This document shows positions 52,028-61,287 of a stretch of DNA of 64,000 bases, piece by piece (positions within the stretch are counted from its first letter, which is position 1; every line of letters starts with the position of its first letter). The stretch lies in assembly GCA_947625605.1 (NCBI GenBank), contig CANQOY010000001.1, forward strand, positions 124,001-188,000. The letters run 5' to 3'. Under the pieces are notes generated by a model. That model saw only the letters and a list, made by a program, of their open reading frames with translations. It searched no databases and was not told the DNA's origin. The translations under genes and the position numbers were made by a program. This stretch comes from an uncultured Clostridia bacterium (GTDB taxonomy: Bacteria > Bacillota > Clostridia > Christensenellales > Borkfalkiaceae).

Positions 52028-53665
52028 TCAGAGCTTCGAGGGGTCGCCGAGGAGGGTGATGAAATCGGTATAGACGACGAACCCCGCCTTGCTCTTCGGA
52101 GGCTTCTTCACGAACTTCACGCGCGTGCAGTCCACGGGGATCCTGTCGCCGTTTGCGTCCGAGTACTTTGCGCAGACGGCGGCAGCAAATGAGAGTACCA
52201 TGTCCGGGACCTGCTGTCCGTTTGTGCGGATGACGACATGGCAGGAGTGGTATCTTTGCGCGTGCAGCCAGAGGTCCTCGGGATCGGATCTGCGGACGAG
52301 CGCGTCGTTTTGCAGGTTGTTGCGGCCCGCATAGATCGGAAAGCCGCCGCACTCGAAGGTGCGGAAGGGGATCTCCTGCCGTGCGGGTTTTTTCCGCGCC
52401 TTCGGCGCTTCCCGCATGAGGTCCGCGCCGGCCGCCTCTTCCTCGCAGAATGCAAGGTCCTCCTCGGATTCGGCGGACGTGACCGCCGCGAGGAGACTCT
52501 GCAAATATTCGAGTTCGGCGCGCGTTTCGGCCTCCTGCGGCGCGAGCATTTCGAGGGTGCGTTTTTGCTTCCTGTACCGCTTGAAGTAGCTCTGCGCGTT
52601 CTGCGCGGGCGTCAGCGAGGGGTCGAGGGCGATCTTCACCGTGCCGCCGTTTTCGTCATACCAATTTTTGAGTTCGGTTCCCCGCATGCCCTTTTCGAGC
52701 GCATAGAGGTTGGCCGTCAGAAGTTCTCCCTTGACGCGCAGCTCCTCGCAGCGCTCGCATTCCTTCTTTTTTTCCAGCGTTTGGGCCAGCCTTTTTTCAT
52801 GTTTTTTGATCGCCGCGGAGAGGGCGGTGTGAAGTTTGCGCCTGAGGCCCTCCCTCTGTTTGATCTTTCTGCGCGCAGAATAGAAGTACGTCTGCGCCTC
52901 CGCGAGCGTCTCGAAGGCCCTTGCGCCCTCCACCCGTCTCGCATAGAAGTCAACGGGCGCGCCGTCCCGTTCGAGCACGCAAGGGCATACCATGTCCGAG
53001 AAGATATAGCCATAAACATGTTCTGTAAGGTCGCCGCCGCGGAAGGCGGCCGCGATCTGTTCGGCCGTGATGGGGGCGAGACCCGAGACGCGCGTAAAGA
53101 GGTAGCGCCCGAGATCGCCCTCCGCGTGTGCGAGCACGGCGCGAAGGCTCTCCTTTTCGAGCGGGTTGACCTTATCCTGCGGCGCGGGAAGCGCGTATTT
53201 TGCGCCCGGGAAGATCATGCGCTGCACATGCTCGTCGAGCGTTGTCGTTTTGAGCGCGCCGAGGATGACGCCGTTTTCCGCGAGGATCAAGTTGGAATAT
53301 TTCCCCATGACTTCGAGATAGAGGTCCTTTTCGGAGGCGGAAAAGTCCGAAACGGAGCGGAATCGGAAGCGCAAAATTCTCTCGAAGCCGAGGAGGGACA
53401 CGGCAAGGATTTCCGCGCTTTGAAGATGCTTCCGCAGGAGCATGCAGAAATTGGGCGCGACGGCGGGCGTCTCCGTCTCCGCAAAATAGGCGCCGCAGTC
53501 CTGCGCGTTGGCGTTCAAAAGCAGTTTAACCGTGCCGTTTCCGGTGTATATCAATAGGGAGATCTCGTCTCGCGAGGGCTGCACGATCCTGTTGACGCGC
53601 CCCCCTTCGAGCATGGAGCCGAGCTCCTTCGCGATCAGGCGGAGCGTGAATGCGTCTTGGGGCAT
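52028..53665 (-). CDS. rqcH: Rqc2 homolog RqcH (NFACT/FbpA family)
   Basis: A 545-residue NFACT-family protein. In Bacillus, RqcH binds stalled 50S subunits and directs alanine tailing for ribosome quality control; older annotations call it fibronectin-binding protein A. The N-domain (MPQDAFTLRLIAKELGSMLEGGRVNRIVQPSRDE), central coiled coil (residues ~280-320, AIKKHEKRLAQTLEKKKEC) and the C-terminal NFACT-R domain (FPIYAGRNNLQNDAL...DLWLHAQRYHSCHVVI) are present. The start at 53665 follows AAGGAGGT. Confidence 0.9.
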   Translation of the reverse strand: MPQDAFTLRLIAKELGSMLEGGRVNRIVQPSRDEISLLIYTGNGTVKLLLNANAQDCGAYFAETETPAVAPNFCMLLRKHLQSAEILAVSLLGFERILRFRFRSVSDFSASEKDLYLEVMGKYSNLILAENGVILGALKTTTLDEHVQRMIFPGAKYALPAPQDKVNPLEKESLRAVLAHAEGDLGRYLFTRVSGLAPITAEQIAAAFRGGDLTEHVYGYIFSDMVCPCVLERDGAPVDFYARRVEGARAFETLAEAQTYFYSARRKIKQREGLRRKLHTALSAAIKKHEKRLAQTLEKKKECERCEELRVKGELLTANLYALEKGMRGTELKNWYDENGGTVKIALDPSLTPAQNAQSYFKRYRKQKRTLEMLAPQEAETRAELEYLQSLLAAVTSAESEEDLAFCEEEAAGADLMREAPKARKKPARQEIPFRTFECGGFPIYAGRNNLQNDALVRRSDPEDLWLHAQRYHSCHVVIRTNGQQVPDMVLSFAAAVCAKYSDANGDRIPVDCTRVKFVKKPPKSKAGFVVYTDFITLLGDPSKL

Positions 53666-53818
53666 GGGTACCTCCTTCGGGCCTCGCGCGCGGATGGGCG
53701 CAAGAGAATTCCGCATCATTATAACTTAAAAACACAAAATTGTAAACAAAAACGCTTTCCTTTTCAAAACCAATATGGTAAAATGTAGCGTGCAAGTTTA
53801 AGAAAACAGGAGTGGAAC

Positions 53819-55126
53819 ATGAAATACGAAGCAGCACCCGCAGAAAAGAGCACCGTCAAGATCACAATGACCTTCACCCCCGAGGAGTGGACGGCCGCAA
53901 ACGACAGGGCATACCGTGAAAACCGCCACAAGTATGCCGTCAACGGATTCCGCAAGGGCAAGGCGCCCAAGCATATCCTCGAAGCCTTTTACGGCAAGGG
54001 GCTCTTCTACGAAGCGGCCCTCAACATTCTCTTTCAGGATCATTACGACAACGTACTCGAAGCGGAAAAGGACAATTTCGTCCCCGTCGGCGACCCCTCC
54101 CTCTCCCTGCCCGAGGACTTTTCGGAGACCAATGTCGGCATCATCGCCGTGCAGCCCGTCCGTCCCGACGTCACGCTGGGCGCCTACAAGGGTATAAAAA
54201 TTCCCAAGCATGAGTATACTGTTACGGACGCCGACGTCGAGAGAGAGATCGGGAGCGCCCGCGAGCACGCCGCCGAGAGCGTGGAGGTCACGGATCGTCC
54301 CGCACAGGTCAAGGACACCGTCAACATCGACTTTGTCGGCAGGGTGGACGGCGAGATCTTCGAGGGCGGCAGCGCCGAAGGCTTCGATCTGACGCTCGGC
54401 TCGGGGCAGTTCATTCCCGGGTTCGAAGAGCAGGTCGCGGGCATGCAGCTCGGCGAGACGAAGGACGTCAACGTCACCTTCCCCGAGGACTATCAGGCGG
54501 AAAACCTCAAAGGCAAGCCCGCGGTCTTTACCGTCACGCTCCACAAGATCACGGGGAAGAAGCTCCCCGAACTCGACGACGCATTCGCAAAGAAGATGGG
54601 CGCCGACTCCGTGGAGGACTACACCGCCAAGGTGAGAGACCGCCTCGAAAAGAACGCCGAGAGGCGCTCCCGCGATGAGACGGAGAACGCCATCCTCACC
54701 GAGATCGCCAAGAACGCTTCGGCGGAGATCCCCGACGCCATGATCGAGGATCGGGAGGAGGATCTGGTGCGCAGAACGGAGTACAACCTCATGTACCAAG
54801 GCCTGCGGCTCGAAGATTATCTGAAATATCTCGGCACCACGCGCGAGGAATACAAGCGGAATTTCGAGGCCGAAGCGCGGAGCAACGTCTTGCACCAGCT
54901 CGTGCTCGAAAAGATCATCGAGACGGAAAAGATCGAGGCGACCGAAGAGGAGATCGACGCAAAGATCGCCGAACAGGCGGCGAGCGTCGGCAAGGAAGCC
55001 GAGGAATACAAGAAGACGATGGATCCCCGCCAGAGGAGCTATATCGAAAACGATATCAAGGTGACCAAGGTCTTTGATTTCCTCATGGCGAATAACGAAA
55101 TGGTGACAGCGGAGGAAAATTCATGA
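53819..55126 (+). CDS. tig: Trigger factor
   Basis: A 435-residue ribosome-associated chaperone and peptidyl-prolyl isomerase. The N-terminal ribosome-binding loop is [11 protein letters not shown] (residues ~43-53; canonical GFRxGKxP). The FKBP-like PPIase domain includes [19 protein letters not shown] near 163-181, and the C-terminal helical domain ends with [14 protein letters not shown] weak promoter (TAAAAT at 53779-53784) precedes it. It overlaps clpP by 4 bases, the classic tig-clpP-clpX order. Confidence 0.95.
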   Translation: MKYEAAPAEKSTVKITMTFTPEEWTAANDRAYRENRHKYAVNGFRKGKAPKHILEAFYGKGLFYEAALNILFQDHYDNVLEAEKDNFVPVGDPSLSLPEDFSETNVGIIAVQPVRPDVTLGAYKGIKIPKHEYTVTDADVEREIGSAREHAAESVEVTDRPAQVKDTVNIDFVGRVDGEIFEGGSAEGFDLTLGSGQFIPGFEEQVAGMQLGETKDVNVTFPEDYQAENLKGKPAVFTVTLHKITGKKLPELDDAFAKKMGADSVEDYTAKVRDRLEKNAERRSRDETENAILTEIAKNASAEIPDAMIEDREEDLVRRTEYNLMYQGLRLEDYLKYLGTTREEYKRNFEAEARSNVLHQLVLEKIIETEKIEATEEEIDAKIAEQAASVGKEAEEYKKTMDPRQRSYIENDIKVTKVFDFLMANNEMVTAEENS

Positions 55127-55716
55127 ACGAAAAGAACGTTCTGATCCCCTATGTGGTGGAGCGGACCTCGGGAGGCGAGCGGAGCTACGATCTGTATTCG
55201 CGGCTGTTGGAGGACAGGATCATCTTTTTGAGCGGCGAGATCGACGACGCCACGGCGAACACGGTCGTCGCCCAGCTCATCTACCTCGAAGGCAAGGACC
55301 CGACGAAGGACGTGATGCTCTATATCAACAGCCCCGGCGGCTCCGTCTCCGCGGGCATGGCCATCTATGACACGATGAACTACATCAAGTGCGACGTCTC
55401 GACGATCTGCATCGGCATGGCCGCGTCCATGGGCGCCTTCCTCCTTGCCGCGGGCACGAAGGGCAAGCGGTACGCGCTCAAAAACAGCGAGATCATGATC
55501 CACCAGCCTCTCGGCGGCGCGCAAGGGCAGGCGAGCGACATCAAGATACAGGCCGAGCACATTCTTCGCATCAAGGACAAAATGACGCGCATCCTTGCCG
55601 ACAACACGGGCAAGCCGTACGACGTCATCGCCCGCGATACGGACCGCGACAACTACCTCTCCGCCGACGAAGCGCTCTCTTACGGCCTGATCGACAGAGT
55701 GTACACGAAGAGATAG
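55123..55716 (+). CDS. clpP: ATP-dependent Clp protease proteolytic subunit
   Basis: A 197-residue serine protease subunit that forms the 14-mer chamber. Catalytic residues are Ser102 (GMAASMGA), His127 (MIHQPLGG) and Asp176 ([10 protein letters not shown]). The [11 protein letters not shown] loop is conserved. There is essentially no long propeptide. Start overlaps the tig stop (ATGA), so expression is coupled. Confidence 0.97.
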   Translation: MNEKNVLIPYVVERTSGGERSYDLYSRLLEDRIIFLSGEIDDATANTVVAQLIYLEGKDPTKDVMLYINSPGGSVSAGMAIYDTMNYIKCDVSTICIGMAASMGAFLLAAGTKGKRYALKNSEIMIHQPLGGAQGQASDIKIQAEHILRIKDKMTRILADNTGKPYDVIARDTDRDNYLSADEALSYGLIDRVYTKR

Positions 55717-55815
55717 ATCCCTTGCGCCGCGGCGCATGGAGAGAGGCGATCCGATGGCCTCGAACGAAAATCGGATACCCATGTCTGAGACCGACCATTC
55801 AATTTCGGAGTAACT

Positions 55816-57045
55816 ATGCCAAAATACGAACAGCGCTGTTCCTTCTGCGGGAAGGAAAAGCAAAAAACCAAGAAGCTCATAGCGGGACCCGACGGGATCT
55901 TCATCTGCGACGAGTGCGTAGAACTTTGCCGCGACATGATGGCCAAGACGCCCGCCAACCCGAGCGAGCAGATCGAGCTCAAAAAGCCTGCGGAGATCAA
56001 GCAGGAGCTCGATGAATATATCATCGGGCAAGACAGGGCGAAGCGCGTCCTGTCCGTCGCGGTCTACAATCATTACAAGCGCATCAACGCCATGGCCGCG
56101 GGGAAGAAGGACGACGACGTCGAGATCGAGAAGAGCAACATTCTGCTGCTCGGGCCCACGGGCAGCGGCAAGACCCTGCTCGCCCGCACGCTCGCCAAGA
56201 TCCTCAACGTTCCCTTTGCGACGAGCGACGCGACCACGCTCACCGAGGCGGGCTATGTGGGCGAGGATGTCGAGAACATCCTGTTGAAGCTCATCCAGAA
56301 CGCGGATTACGACATCGAGCGCGCGCAGCGGGGCATCATCTATATCGACGAGATCGACAAGATCGCCCGCAAGGGAGAGAACGTTTCCATCACCCGCGAC
56401 GTCTCGGGGGAGGGTGTACAGCAGGCACTTCTCAAAATCATCGAGAGCACCGTGGCCAACGTGCCCCCGCAGGGCGGGAGAAAGCATCCCCAGCAGGACT
56501 GCATGCGCATTGACACGACGAACATCCTCTTCATCTGCGGCGGCGCCTTTGTGGGGCTGGATAAGATCGTGAGCGCCAGAAAGGACGATTCCGGCCTCGG
56601 CTTCGGCGGCAAGGTGAAACTCGGCGCAAACGAGGTGGACTATTCCCTCCTCGACGACGTAAAGCCGCAGGATCTGACGAAGTTCGGCCTCATTCCCGAG
56701 TTCGTGGGGCGCATCCCCATCGTGGTGAGTTTGCAGGCGCTCGACGAGAACGCGCTCGTGAATATCCTCACCCAGCCCAAGAACGCGATCATCAAACAGT
56801 ACCAGAAGCTCGTGGGCATGGATGGGGTCAAGCTCACCGTGGAGGAGGAAGCGGTGCGCGAGATCGCCAACACGGCCATCCGCCTCAAAACGGGCGCGCG
56901 CGGCCTGCGCACGATCATCGAGGGGCTGATGACGGACGTCATGTACGATATCCCCACGGAGAAGAACGTCGAAGAGGTCATCATCACGCGGGACTGCGTG
57001 GCCTCCGGGGCCAAGCCCACCCTCGTCTACAAGAAAACGGCATAA
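55816..57045 (+). CDS. clpX: ATP-dependent Clp protease ATP-binding subunit ClpX
   Basis: A 409-residue AAA+ unfoldase that feeds substrates to ClpP. The N-terminal zinc finger has four Cys (CSFCGKEK...CDECVELC, residues ~10-38). Walker A is GPTGSGKT and the pore loop is GYVGEDV. Walker B is [10 protein letters not shown]; the GGRKHPQQ loop is also present. About 100 bases separate it from clpP. It is followed by a strong terminator. Confidence 0.97.
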   Translation: MPKYEQRCSFCGKEKQKTKKLIAGPDGIFICDECVELCRDMMAKTPANPSEQIELKKPAEIKQELDEYIIGQDRAKRVLSVAVYNHYKRINAMAAGKKDDDVEIEKSNILLLGPTGSGKTLLARTLAKILNVPFATSDATTLTEAGYVGEDVENILLKLIQNADYDIERAQRGIIYIDEIDKIARKGENVSITRDVSGEGVQQALLKIIESTVANVPPQGGRKHPQQDCMRIDTTNILFICGGAFVGLDKIVSARKDDSGLGFGGKVKLGANEVDYSLLDDVKPQDLTKFGLIPEFVGRIPIVVSLQALDENALVNILTQPKNAIIKQYQKLVGMDGVKLTVEEEAVREIANTAIRLKTGARGLRTIIEGLMTDVMYDIPTEKNVEEVIITRDCVASGAKPTLVYKKTA

Positions 57046-57061
57046 GAGATCTTCAACCGAT

Positions 57062-57096
57062 GCGGCGGAGCAAGCGTGCTCCGCCGCGGTTTTTTT
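57062..57096 (+). terminator. Terminator after clpX
   Basis: GCGGCGGAGC / GCTCCGCCGC (57062-57071, 57078-57087), 6-base loop, then a run of seven T residues. Confidence 0.9.
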
Positions 57097-57117
57097 CTTT
57101 CATACTTTATAAAGAGG

Positions 57118-57146
57118 TTGACATTCAGAGCAGAATGCGGTACAAT
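57118..57146 (+). promoter_or_regulatory. Sigma-A promoter
   Basis: TTGACA (57118-57123), 17-base spacer, TACAAT (57141-57146), 32 bases before the binding lipoprotein start. Confidence 0.8.
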
Positions 57147-57177
57147 GCAACCATTCACATTGAGTTGGGAGGAAGCA

Positions 57178-58905
57178 ATGAAGAAGCGTTTTATGGCAAT
57201 TGTGGCATTCGTGCTCGTCATGCTGTTTTCGGTCGCAGGGATCGCGGGATGCGGTCCGCTCGATGAAAACCCGAACGACGATCAGGATCTTTGGACGATC
57301 GAGCGCGTCTATGCCTATGCAAAGGAGCAGGGATTCGAGGGCACGCTGGATGAACTCATCGCGCTCTTCCGCGGTGCAGACGGGCGCGGCATCCGGGAGA
57401 TGACGATCGACGAGAACGGCAACCTCGTCGTCACCTATACGGACGGCGAAACCGTCTCCCTCGGCAGGGTAGTCGGCAAGAGCGCGTACGAGATCTGGCT
57501 CGAACAGGGCCACACGGGAACGGAGGAAGATTTCCTGAATTGGCTGCGCGGCGACGGCAAGGAGGAAGAAGGCGGCGGATCGGAGGGCGAGGAAGAAGGC
57601 GGCGGCTTTGTCATGCCGTCGGGCGGCTTCGATACGTCCGCCGAAGTGACGGTCACCTTCTACCACACGATGGGGGCGGCGCTCAGAGGGGTTCTCGACC
57701 GCTATGTGCAGGAGTTCCAAACGCTCTACCCCAATATCCATATCGAGTGCAGCACGCAGGGAAACTATGACGATCTGTACCAAATCGTTTCATCCGAACT
57801 CATGGTCGGCCGCCATCCCAATTTTGCGTATTGCTATCAAGACCACGCCGCATACTACAACGATACCATGTCCGCGGTACTGCCCCTCGATGACTTCCTG
57901 CCCGGCGGCAAATATGCGGATATGACGGTCCGGCAGGCGGACGGCACGGAGGTCCCCCTCGGGCTCACCGAGGAGGACGTCGCGAAGATCGTCCCCGCCT
58001 TCTTGGAGGAGGGCAGGGGCTTCGCCGACGGGAAGATGTACACCTTGCCATTCGCCAAATCCACCGAGGCGCTCTTCTACAACAAGACGGCGTTTGAGGC
58101 GCACGGCTGGACCGTTCCCGCCACGTGGGAAGAGGTGGAGGCGCTCTGCCGCAAGATCCGCGCGGAGTATCCCGACAGCACACCGCTTGGGTATGATTCC
58201 GAGGCAAATTGGTTCATCAACCTGTGCGCGCAGCACAATTCGCCCTATCTCTCCGCAGAGGGCGAGAAGTACCTCTTCGACAACGAGACCAACCGCAATT
58301 TCGTGAACGAACTTGCAGGGTGGTATCAGGACGGTCTCTTTACGACGCAGGCGCTCCATAATGCCTATACCTCCGATCTCTTCACGTCGCAGAGGGCGTT
58401 CATGTGCGTCTGTTCTTTGGCTTCCGCGAGCTACATGGGAGGTTACGGCACGAGCGGATTTGAGGTCGGCGTTGCGCCCGTTCCGCAGGTTGACCCGACG
58501 CACCCCAAGGTCATCTTACAGGGCCCCTCCGTCTGCATCTTCAAGGACGACGACCCGCAGAAAGTGCTGGCAAGCTGGCTGTTCCTCAAATATCTCATGA
58601 CCAACGTGACGTTCCAGGGGGAATTTTCCCATGCGTCGAACTACCTCCCCGTGCTCGATCGGGACACCATGCTCGAAAGCGCTCCGTATCGGCAATTCCT
58701 CGAAAGCGCGGATACCAACCTCACCGCCCGTGCGGTAAAGGTTTGCATGGAGCAGCAGGATGCCTTCTTCTCAACTCCCGCCTTCGTTGGCTCGGGTCGG
58801 GCGCGCGACGAAGTGGGCGAACTCATGGTGTCCGTGCTCTCCGGGAGAAAGACGCTCGACGAGGCATTCCGTGACGCCGTCGAGAACCTGCGCTACTACG
58901 CATGA
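57178..58905 (+). CDS. Family 1 (sugar-type) extracellular solute-binding lipoprotein
   Basis: A 575-residue lipoprotein, lipobox IAGC near residue 21. Residues ~35-125 are an added domain ending SAYEIWLEQ-GHTGTEEDFLNWLRG, a short motif often seen in surface and tail-associated proteins. An acidic Gly/Glu linker follows, then a family 1 binding domain (VTFYHTMGAALRGVLDRYVQEFQTLYPNI; LPFAKSTEALFYNKTAFEAHGW) near 155-575. It should bind a sugar or glycerol-phosphate-like ligand. No permease genes lie near; the nearest ABC gene is the abnormal ATPase downstream, under a separate promoter. Confidence 0.85.
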   Translation: MKKRFMAIVAFVLVMLFSVAGIAGCGPLDENPNDDQDLWTIERVYAYAKEQGFEGTLDELIALFRGADGRGIREMTIDENGNLVVTYTDGETVSLGRVVGKSAYEIWLEQGHTGTEEDFLNWLRGDGKEEEGGGSEGEEEGGGFVMPSGGFDTSAEVTVTFYHTMGAALRGVLDRYVQEFQTLYPNIHIECSTQGNYDDLYQIVSSELMVGRHPNFAYCYQDHAAYYNDTMSAVLPLDDFLPGGKYADMTVRQADGTEVPLGLTEEDVAKIVPAFLEEGRGFADGKMYTLPFAKSTEALFYNKTAFEAHGWTVPATWEEVEALCRKIRAEYPDSTPLGYDSEANWFINLCAQHNSPYLSAEGEKYLFDNETNRNFVNELAGWYQDGLFTTQALHNAYTSDLFTSQRAFMCVCSLASASYMGGYGTSGFEVGVAPVPQVDPTHPKVILQGPSVCIFKDDDPQKVLASWLFLKYLMTNVTFQGEFSHASNYLPVLDRDTMLESAPYRQFLESADTNLTARAVKVCMEQQDAFFSTPAFVGSGRARDEVGELMVSVLSGRKTLDEAFRDAVENLRYYA

Positions 58906-58923
58906 GTTTGTTCGGGACGGACT

Positions 58924-58958
58924 TTCCAAAGGGCGGGGCACAGCCCCGCCCTTTGGAA
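58924..58958 (+). other. Long hairpin after the binding-lipoprotein gene
   Basis: A 16-base-pair perfect stem (58924-58939, 58943-58958) with a 3-base loop. No T-run follows on either strand, so it may protect the 3' end or act as a weak terminator. Confidence 0.55.
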
Positions 58959-59012
58959 GAAAAGGAAAGGGAGGCCGCGGCCGATCTTTTTTGGAAAACA
59001 TTGCGTTTTTAA

Positions 59013-59041
59013 TTGAATTTTTTCTCCGAATCGTGTAAAAT
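59013..59041 (+). promoter_or_regulatory. Sigma-A promoter
   Basis: TTGAAT (59013-59018), 17-base spacer, TAAAAT (59036-59041), 28 bases before the ABC protein start. Confidence 0.65.
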
Positions 59042-59068
59042 AGAATCACACATTTCGCGGAGTGATTT

Positions 59069-60133
59069 ATGGCCGATATCCAGATCAAAGATCTCAACCT
59101 CGTCTACGCGGGCGGAACGCATGCCCTGTCAGACTTTACCCTCACCGTAAAGGATGGGGAATTTCTTGCGCTCTTGGGGCCCTCGGGCTGCGGGAAGTCC
59201 AGCGTCGTCCGCGTGCTTGCGGGCCTCGAAGACGGCGCTACGGGCGAGGTCCTCTTCGGGAACAAACCTCTCTCCGATCTTTCGCCCAAGGAGCGCGAGG
59301 TCGCTCTGATCTTCCCGAACAGCCCGCTCTCTCCCGCCGCCTCGGTGGAGGAGAATCTCGGCTTCGGGCTTCGGCAGCGCAAGGCCCCGCGGGAAGTCAT
59401 CGACGCGCGCGTCGCAGAAGTTGCGGCGCTCTTCGGGCTGACGGAGCACCTTGCGAAGAAACCGAAGCAGCTCACGACTTTGCAGCGGCAGCGGGTGGCT
59501 CTGGGGCGCGCAGTCGTGCGCGAGCCCAAACTCTATTGCTTCGACGAGCCCCTCGGCGGGCTGGACAAGGCCCTGCGCGCAGAGATGCGCACGGAGATCG
59601 CGAGGCTGCACGTGCGCTTGAAAAAGACCTTTCTTTACGTCACGGCGGATCGGCTCGAAGCCATGACGATGGCAACGCGCGTTGCCGTTCTGCGGGAGGG
59701 CTTCCTGCAACAGGTAGATACGCCGCGGAACCTCTATGACTACCCCGTAAACCTCTTTGTCGCGGACATGGTAGGCCCGTTAGAGTTCGTGAGGGGCGTG
59801 CATTTGAGGGAAGAAGAGGGGCGGTTTTTGCTCGGATCGGAAGAGGGGACGGCCGCGCTTTCCCCCAAGGTCATGGAGAGATTCTCCGAATTTTCCGCCT
59901 ATGCGAACACGGAGAGGCCGCTCATTGCGGCGCTCCGCCCCGAGGACGGCACGCCTTTGGGCGGTTGCGCTTCGGAGCGGTTGCTGCTCTTCGACGGCGA
60001 GACCGAGCTCAGCGTTTTGCGGCGGGACGAGGGCTATGAACCGCACCCGGAATTCGGGGAGACAGACTTCACGCCGCCCACCCATGCCGAGATGAAGGCG
60101 CGCGTCAAGAGCGGCAAGCACCACAAGAAATAG
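59069..60133 (+). CDS. MsmX/UgpC-like ABC ATPase with degenerate catalytic motifs
   Basis: A 354-residue protein with the layout of sugar-importer ATPases: nucleotide-binding domain (1-235) and a C-terminal TOBE/MOP region (ALRPEDG). Walker A GPSGCGKSS (37-45), Walker B with Asp159-Glu160 and the D-loop LD (165-166) are kept. Three essential elements are changed: the Q-loop Gln is Pro83 (IFPNSP for the usual VFQNYAL), the LSGGQ signature is LTTLQ (135-139), and the H-loop His is Ala193 (YVTADR for YVTHDQ). It may bind ATP but should hydrolyse it poorly, so it could be a regulatory or structural relic. The frame is intact, with its own promoter and terminator. Confidence 0.85.
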   Translation: MADIQIKDLNLVYAGGTHALSDFTLTVKDGEFLALLGPSGCGKSSVVRVLAGLEDGATGEVLFGNKPLSDLSPKEREVALIFPNSPLSPAASVEENLGFGLRQRKAPREVIDARVAEVAALFGLTEHLAKKPKQLTTLQRQRVALGRAVVREPKLYCFDEPLGGLDKALRAEMRTEIARLHVRLKKTFLYVTADRLEAMTMATRVAVLREGFLQQVDTPRNLYDYPVNLFVADMVGPLEFVRGVHLREEEGRFLLGSEEGTAALSPKVMERFSEFSAYANTERPLIAALRPEDGTPLGGCASERLLLFDGETELSVLRRDEGYEPHPEFGETDFTPPTHAEMKARVKSGKHHKK

Positions 60134-60144
60134 GATACCGAAGA

Positions 60145-60175
60145 GGAGCGTTTCCGCGAGCGGGGGCGCTCTTTT
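60145..60175 (+). terminator. Terminator after the ABC protein gene
   Basis: GAGCG / CGCTC outer stem with an inner CCG/CGG pairing, followed by TTTTT (60171-60175). Confidence 0.6.
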
Positions 60176-60217
60176 TGAAAGGTTCGGCCGCCCTCGCCGC
60201 CCTGCGGCTCAAAACGG

Positions 60218-60246
60218 TTGACAAATCCCTGAAAATATACTAAACT
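60218..60246 (+). promoter_or_regulatory. Sigma-A promoter
   Basis: TTGACA (60218-60223), 17-base spacer, TAAACT (60241-60246), just before the exporter gene. Confidence 0.75.
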
Positions 60247-60274
60247 GAGACATCATAGAGAGGAGGTCGGAGAT

Positions 60275-61261
60275 ATGTGGGACGTTGTGCTCGACGCATT
60301 GCTCGATACGCTGAAACTTTTCCCGTTTCTCTTCCTGCTCTATATTCTCATCGAACTCATGGAGCACAACACCGCGGTGGGGAAGCCGCGCCGCGCCCTC
60401 TCGGGGAAGTGGGCGCCCGCGCTCGGCACGGTGACGGGCCTCGTGCCCATGTGCGGATTTTCCGTCATGGCGGCAAAGCTTTGGCAGCACAGGCATGTGA
60501 CCATCGGTACGCTCATCGCCGTCTTTATCGCCACGAGCGATGAAGCCCTGCTCGTTTTGCTCCTCTCCGACGCGGCAGTGTTTGCGTGGGACGCCAAGCT
60601 CTTCTCCATCCTCGCCCTGCTCGCAAGCAAGCTGGTCTTGGGCATGGCGGCGGGATATTTCCTCGATTTTGTATTTCGGAGGAAGGCGGTGCCGCTCTCC
60701 GAGCACCATGTCCATGAGGGACATTCCTCCCACGATGGATCGGGGGACCATGTCCGCGAAGGAGGGCACGATCACGAGGGGGAAGAGGACCATGACCACG
60801 GTGACTGCGCATGCGCGGAGCTCTCTGCATGCGAGCACCACAACCACAAGGAGAGCGCCATTCAGCTCTATTTGGTCTCGCCGCTGCTGCATGCCCTGCA
60901 AGTCGCCTTCTTCGTTTTGCTCGTCAATCTATCCTTTGGATTTCTGTTTTACGGCCTCGGCGAGGACAACGTGATCGCTTTTCTTCAAGGCGCGGGATAT
61001 TGGCTGCAACCGCTCGTCTGCGCCCTCATCGGGGCGGTGCCGAACTGCGCTTCCTCCGTCGTGTTGGCCGAAGTATACGCCCTCGGCGGCATCGGCTTCG
61101 GCGGTCTGCTCGGCGGATTGGTGGTGAATGCGGGGCTGGGGTACATCGTGCTCTTCAAGCGCGGAAGCATCCGAGAGGGGCTCCTCATCCTCGGCGGAAT
61201 GTTGCTTTTCGGCCTTGCGGTGGGGTATTGCGCAAATGCCGTCTGCCTTGCGTGGATGTAG
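60275..61261 (+). CDS. Putative heavy-metal/manganese exporter, ArsP_2-like family
   Basis: A 328-residue membrane protein with about eight helices, resembling the 10-TM heavy-metal exporter family (ArsP_2, also annotated as putative manganese transporter). The two inverted halves are each marked by a conserved motif: VPMCGFSVMAAKLW...FIATSDEALLVLLL and VPNCASSVVLAEVY. Between them a cytoplasmic-type loop (residues ~145-190) is extremely His/Asp/Glu-rich, with runs such as HHVHEGHSSHDG and HDHEGEEDHDHGDCAC, a likely metal-binding or sensing loop. Good AGAGGAGG ribosome site. Substrate metal not known. Confidence 0.75.
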   Translation: MWDVVLDALLDTLKLFPFLFLLYILIELMEHNTAVGKPRRALSGKWAPALGTVTGLVPMCGFSVMAAKLWQHRHVTIGTLIAVFIATSDEALLVLLLSDAAVFAWDAKLFSILALLASKLVLGMAAGYFLDFVFRRKAVPLSEHHVHEGHSSHDGSGDHVREGGHDHEGEEDHDHGDCACAELSACEHHNHKESAIQLYLVSPLLHALQVAFFVLLVNLSFGFLFYGLGEDNVIAFLQGAGYWLQPLVCALIGAVPNCASSVVLAEVYALGGIGFGGLLGGLVVNAGLGYIVLFKRGSIREGLLILGGMLLFGLAVGYCANAVCLAWM

Positions 61262-61287
61262 AAAACAATTTTTGATCGGGGTGGGAT

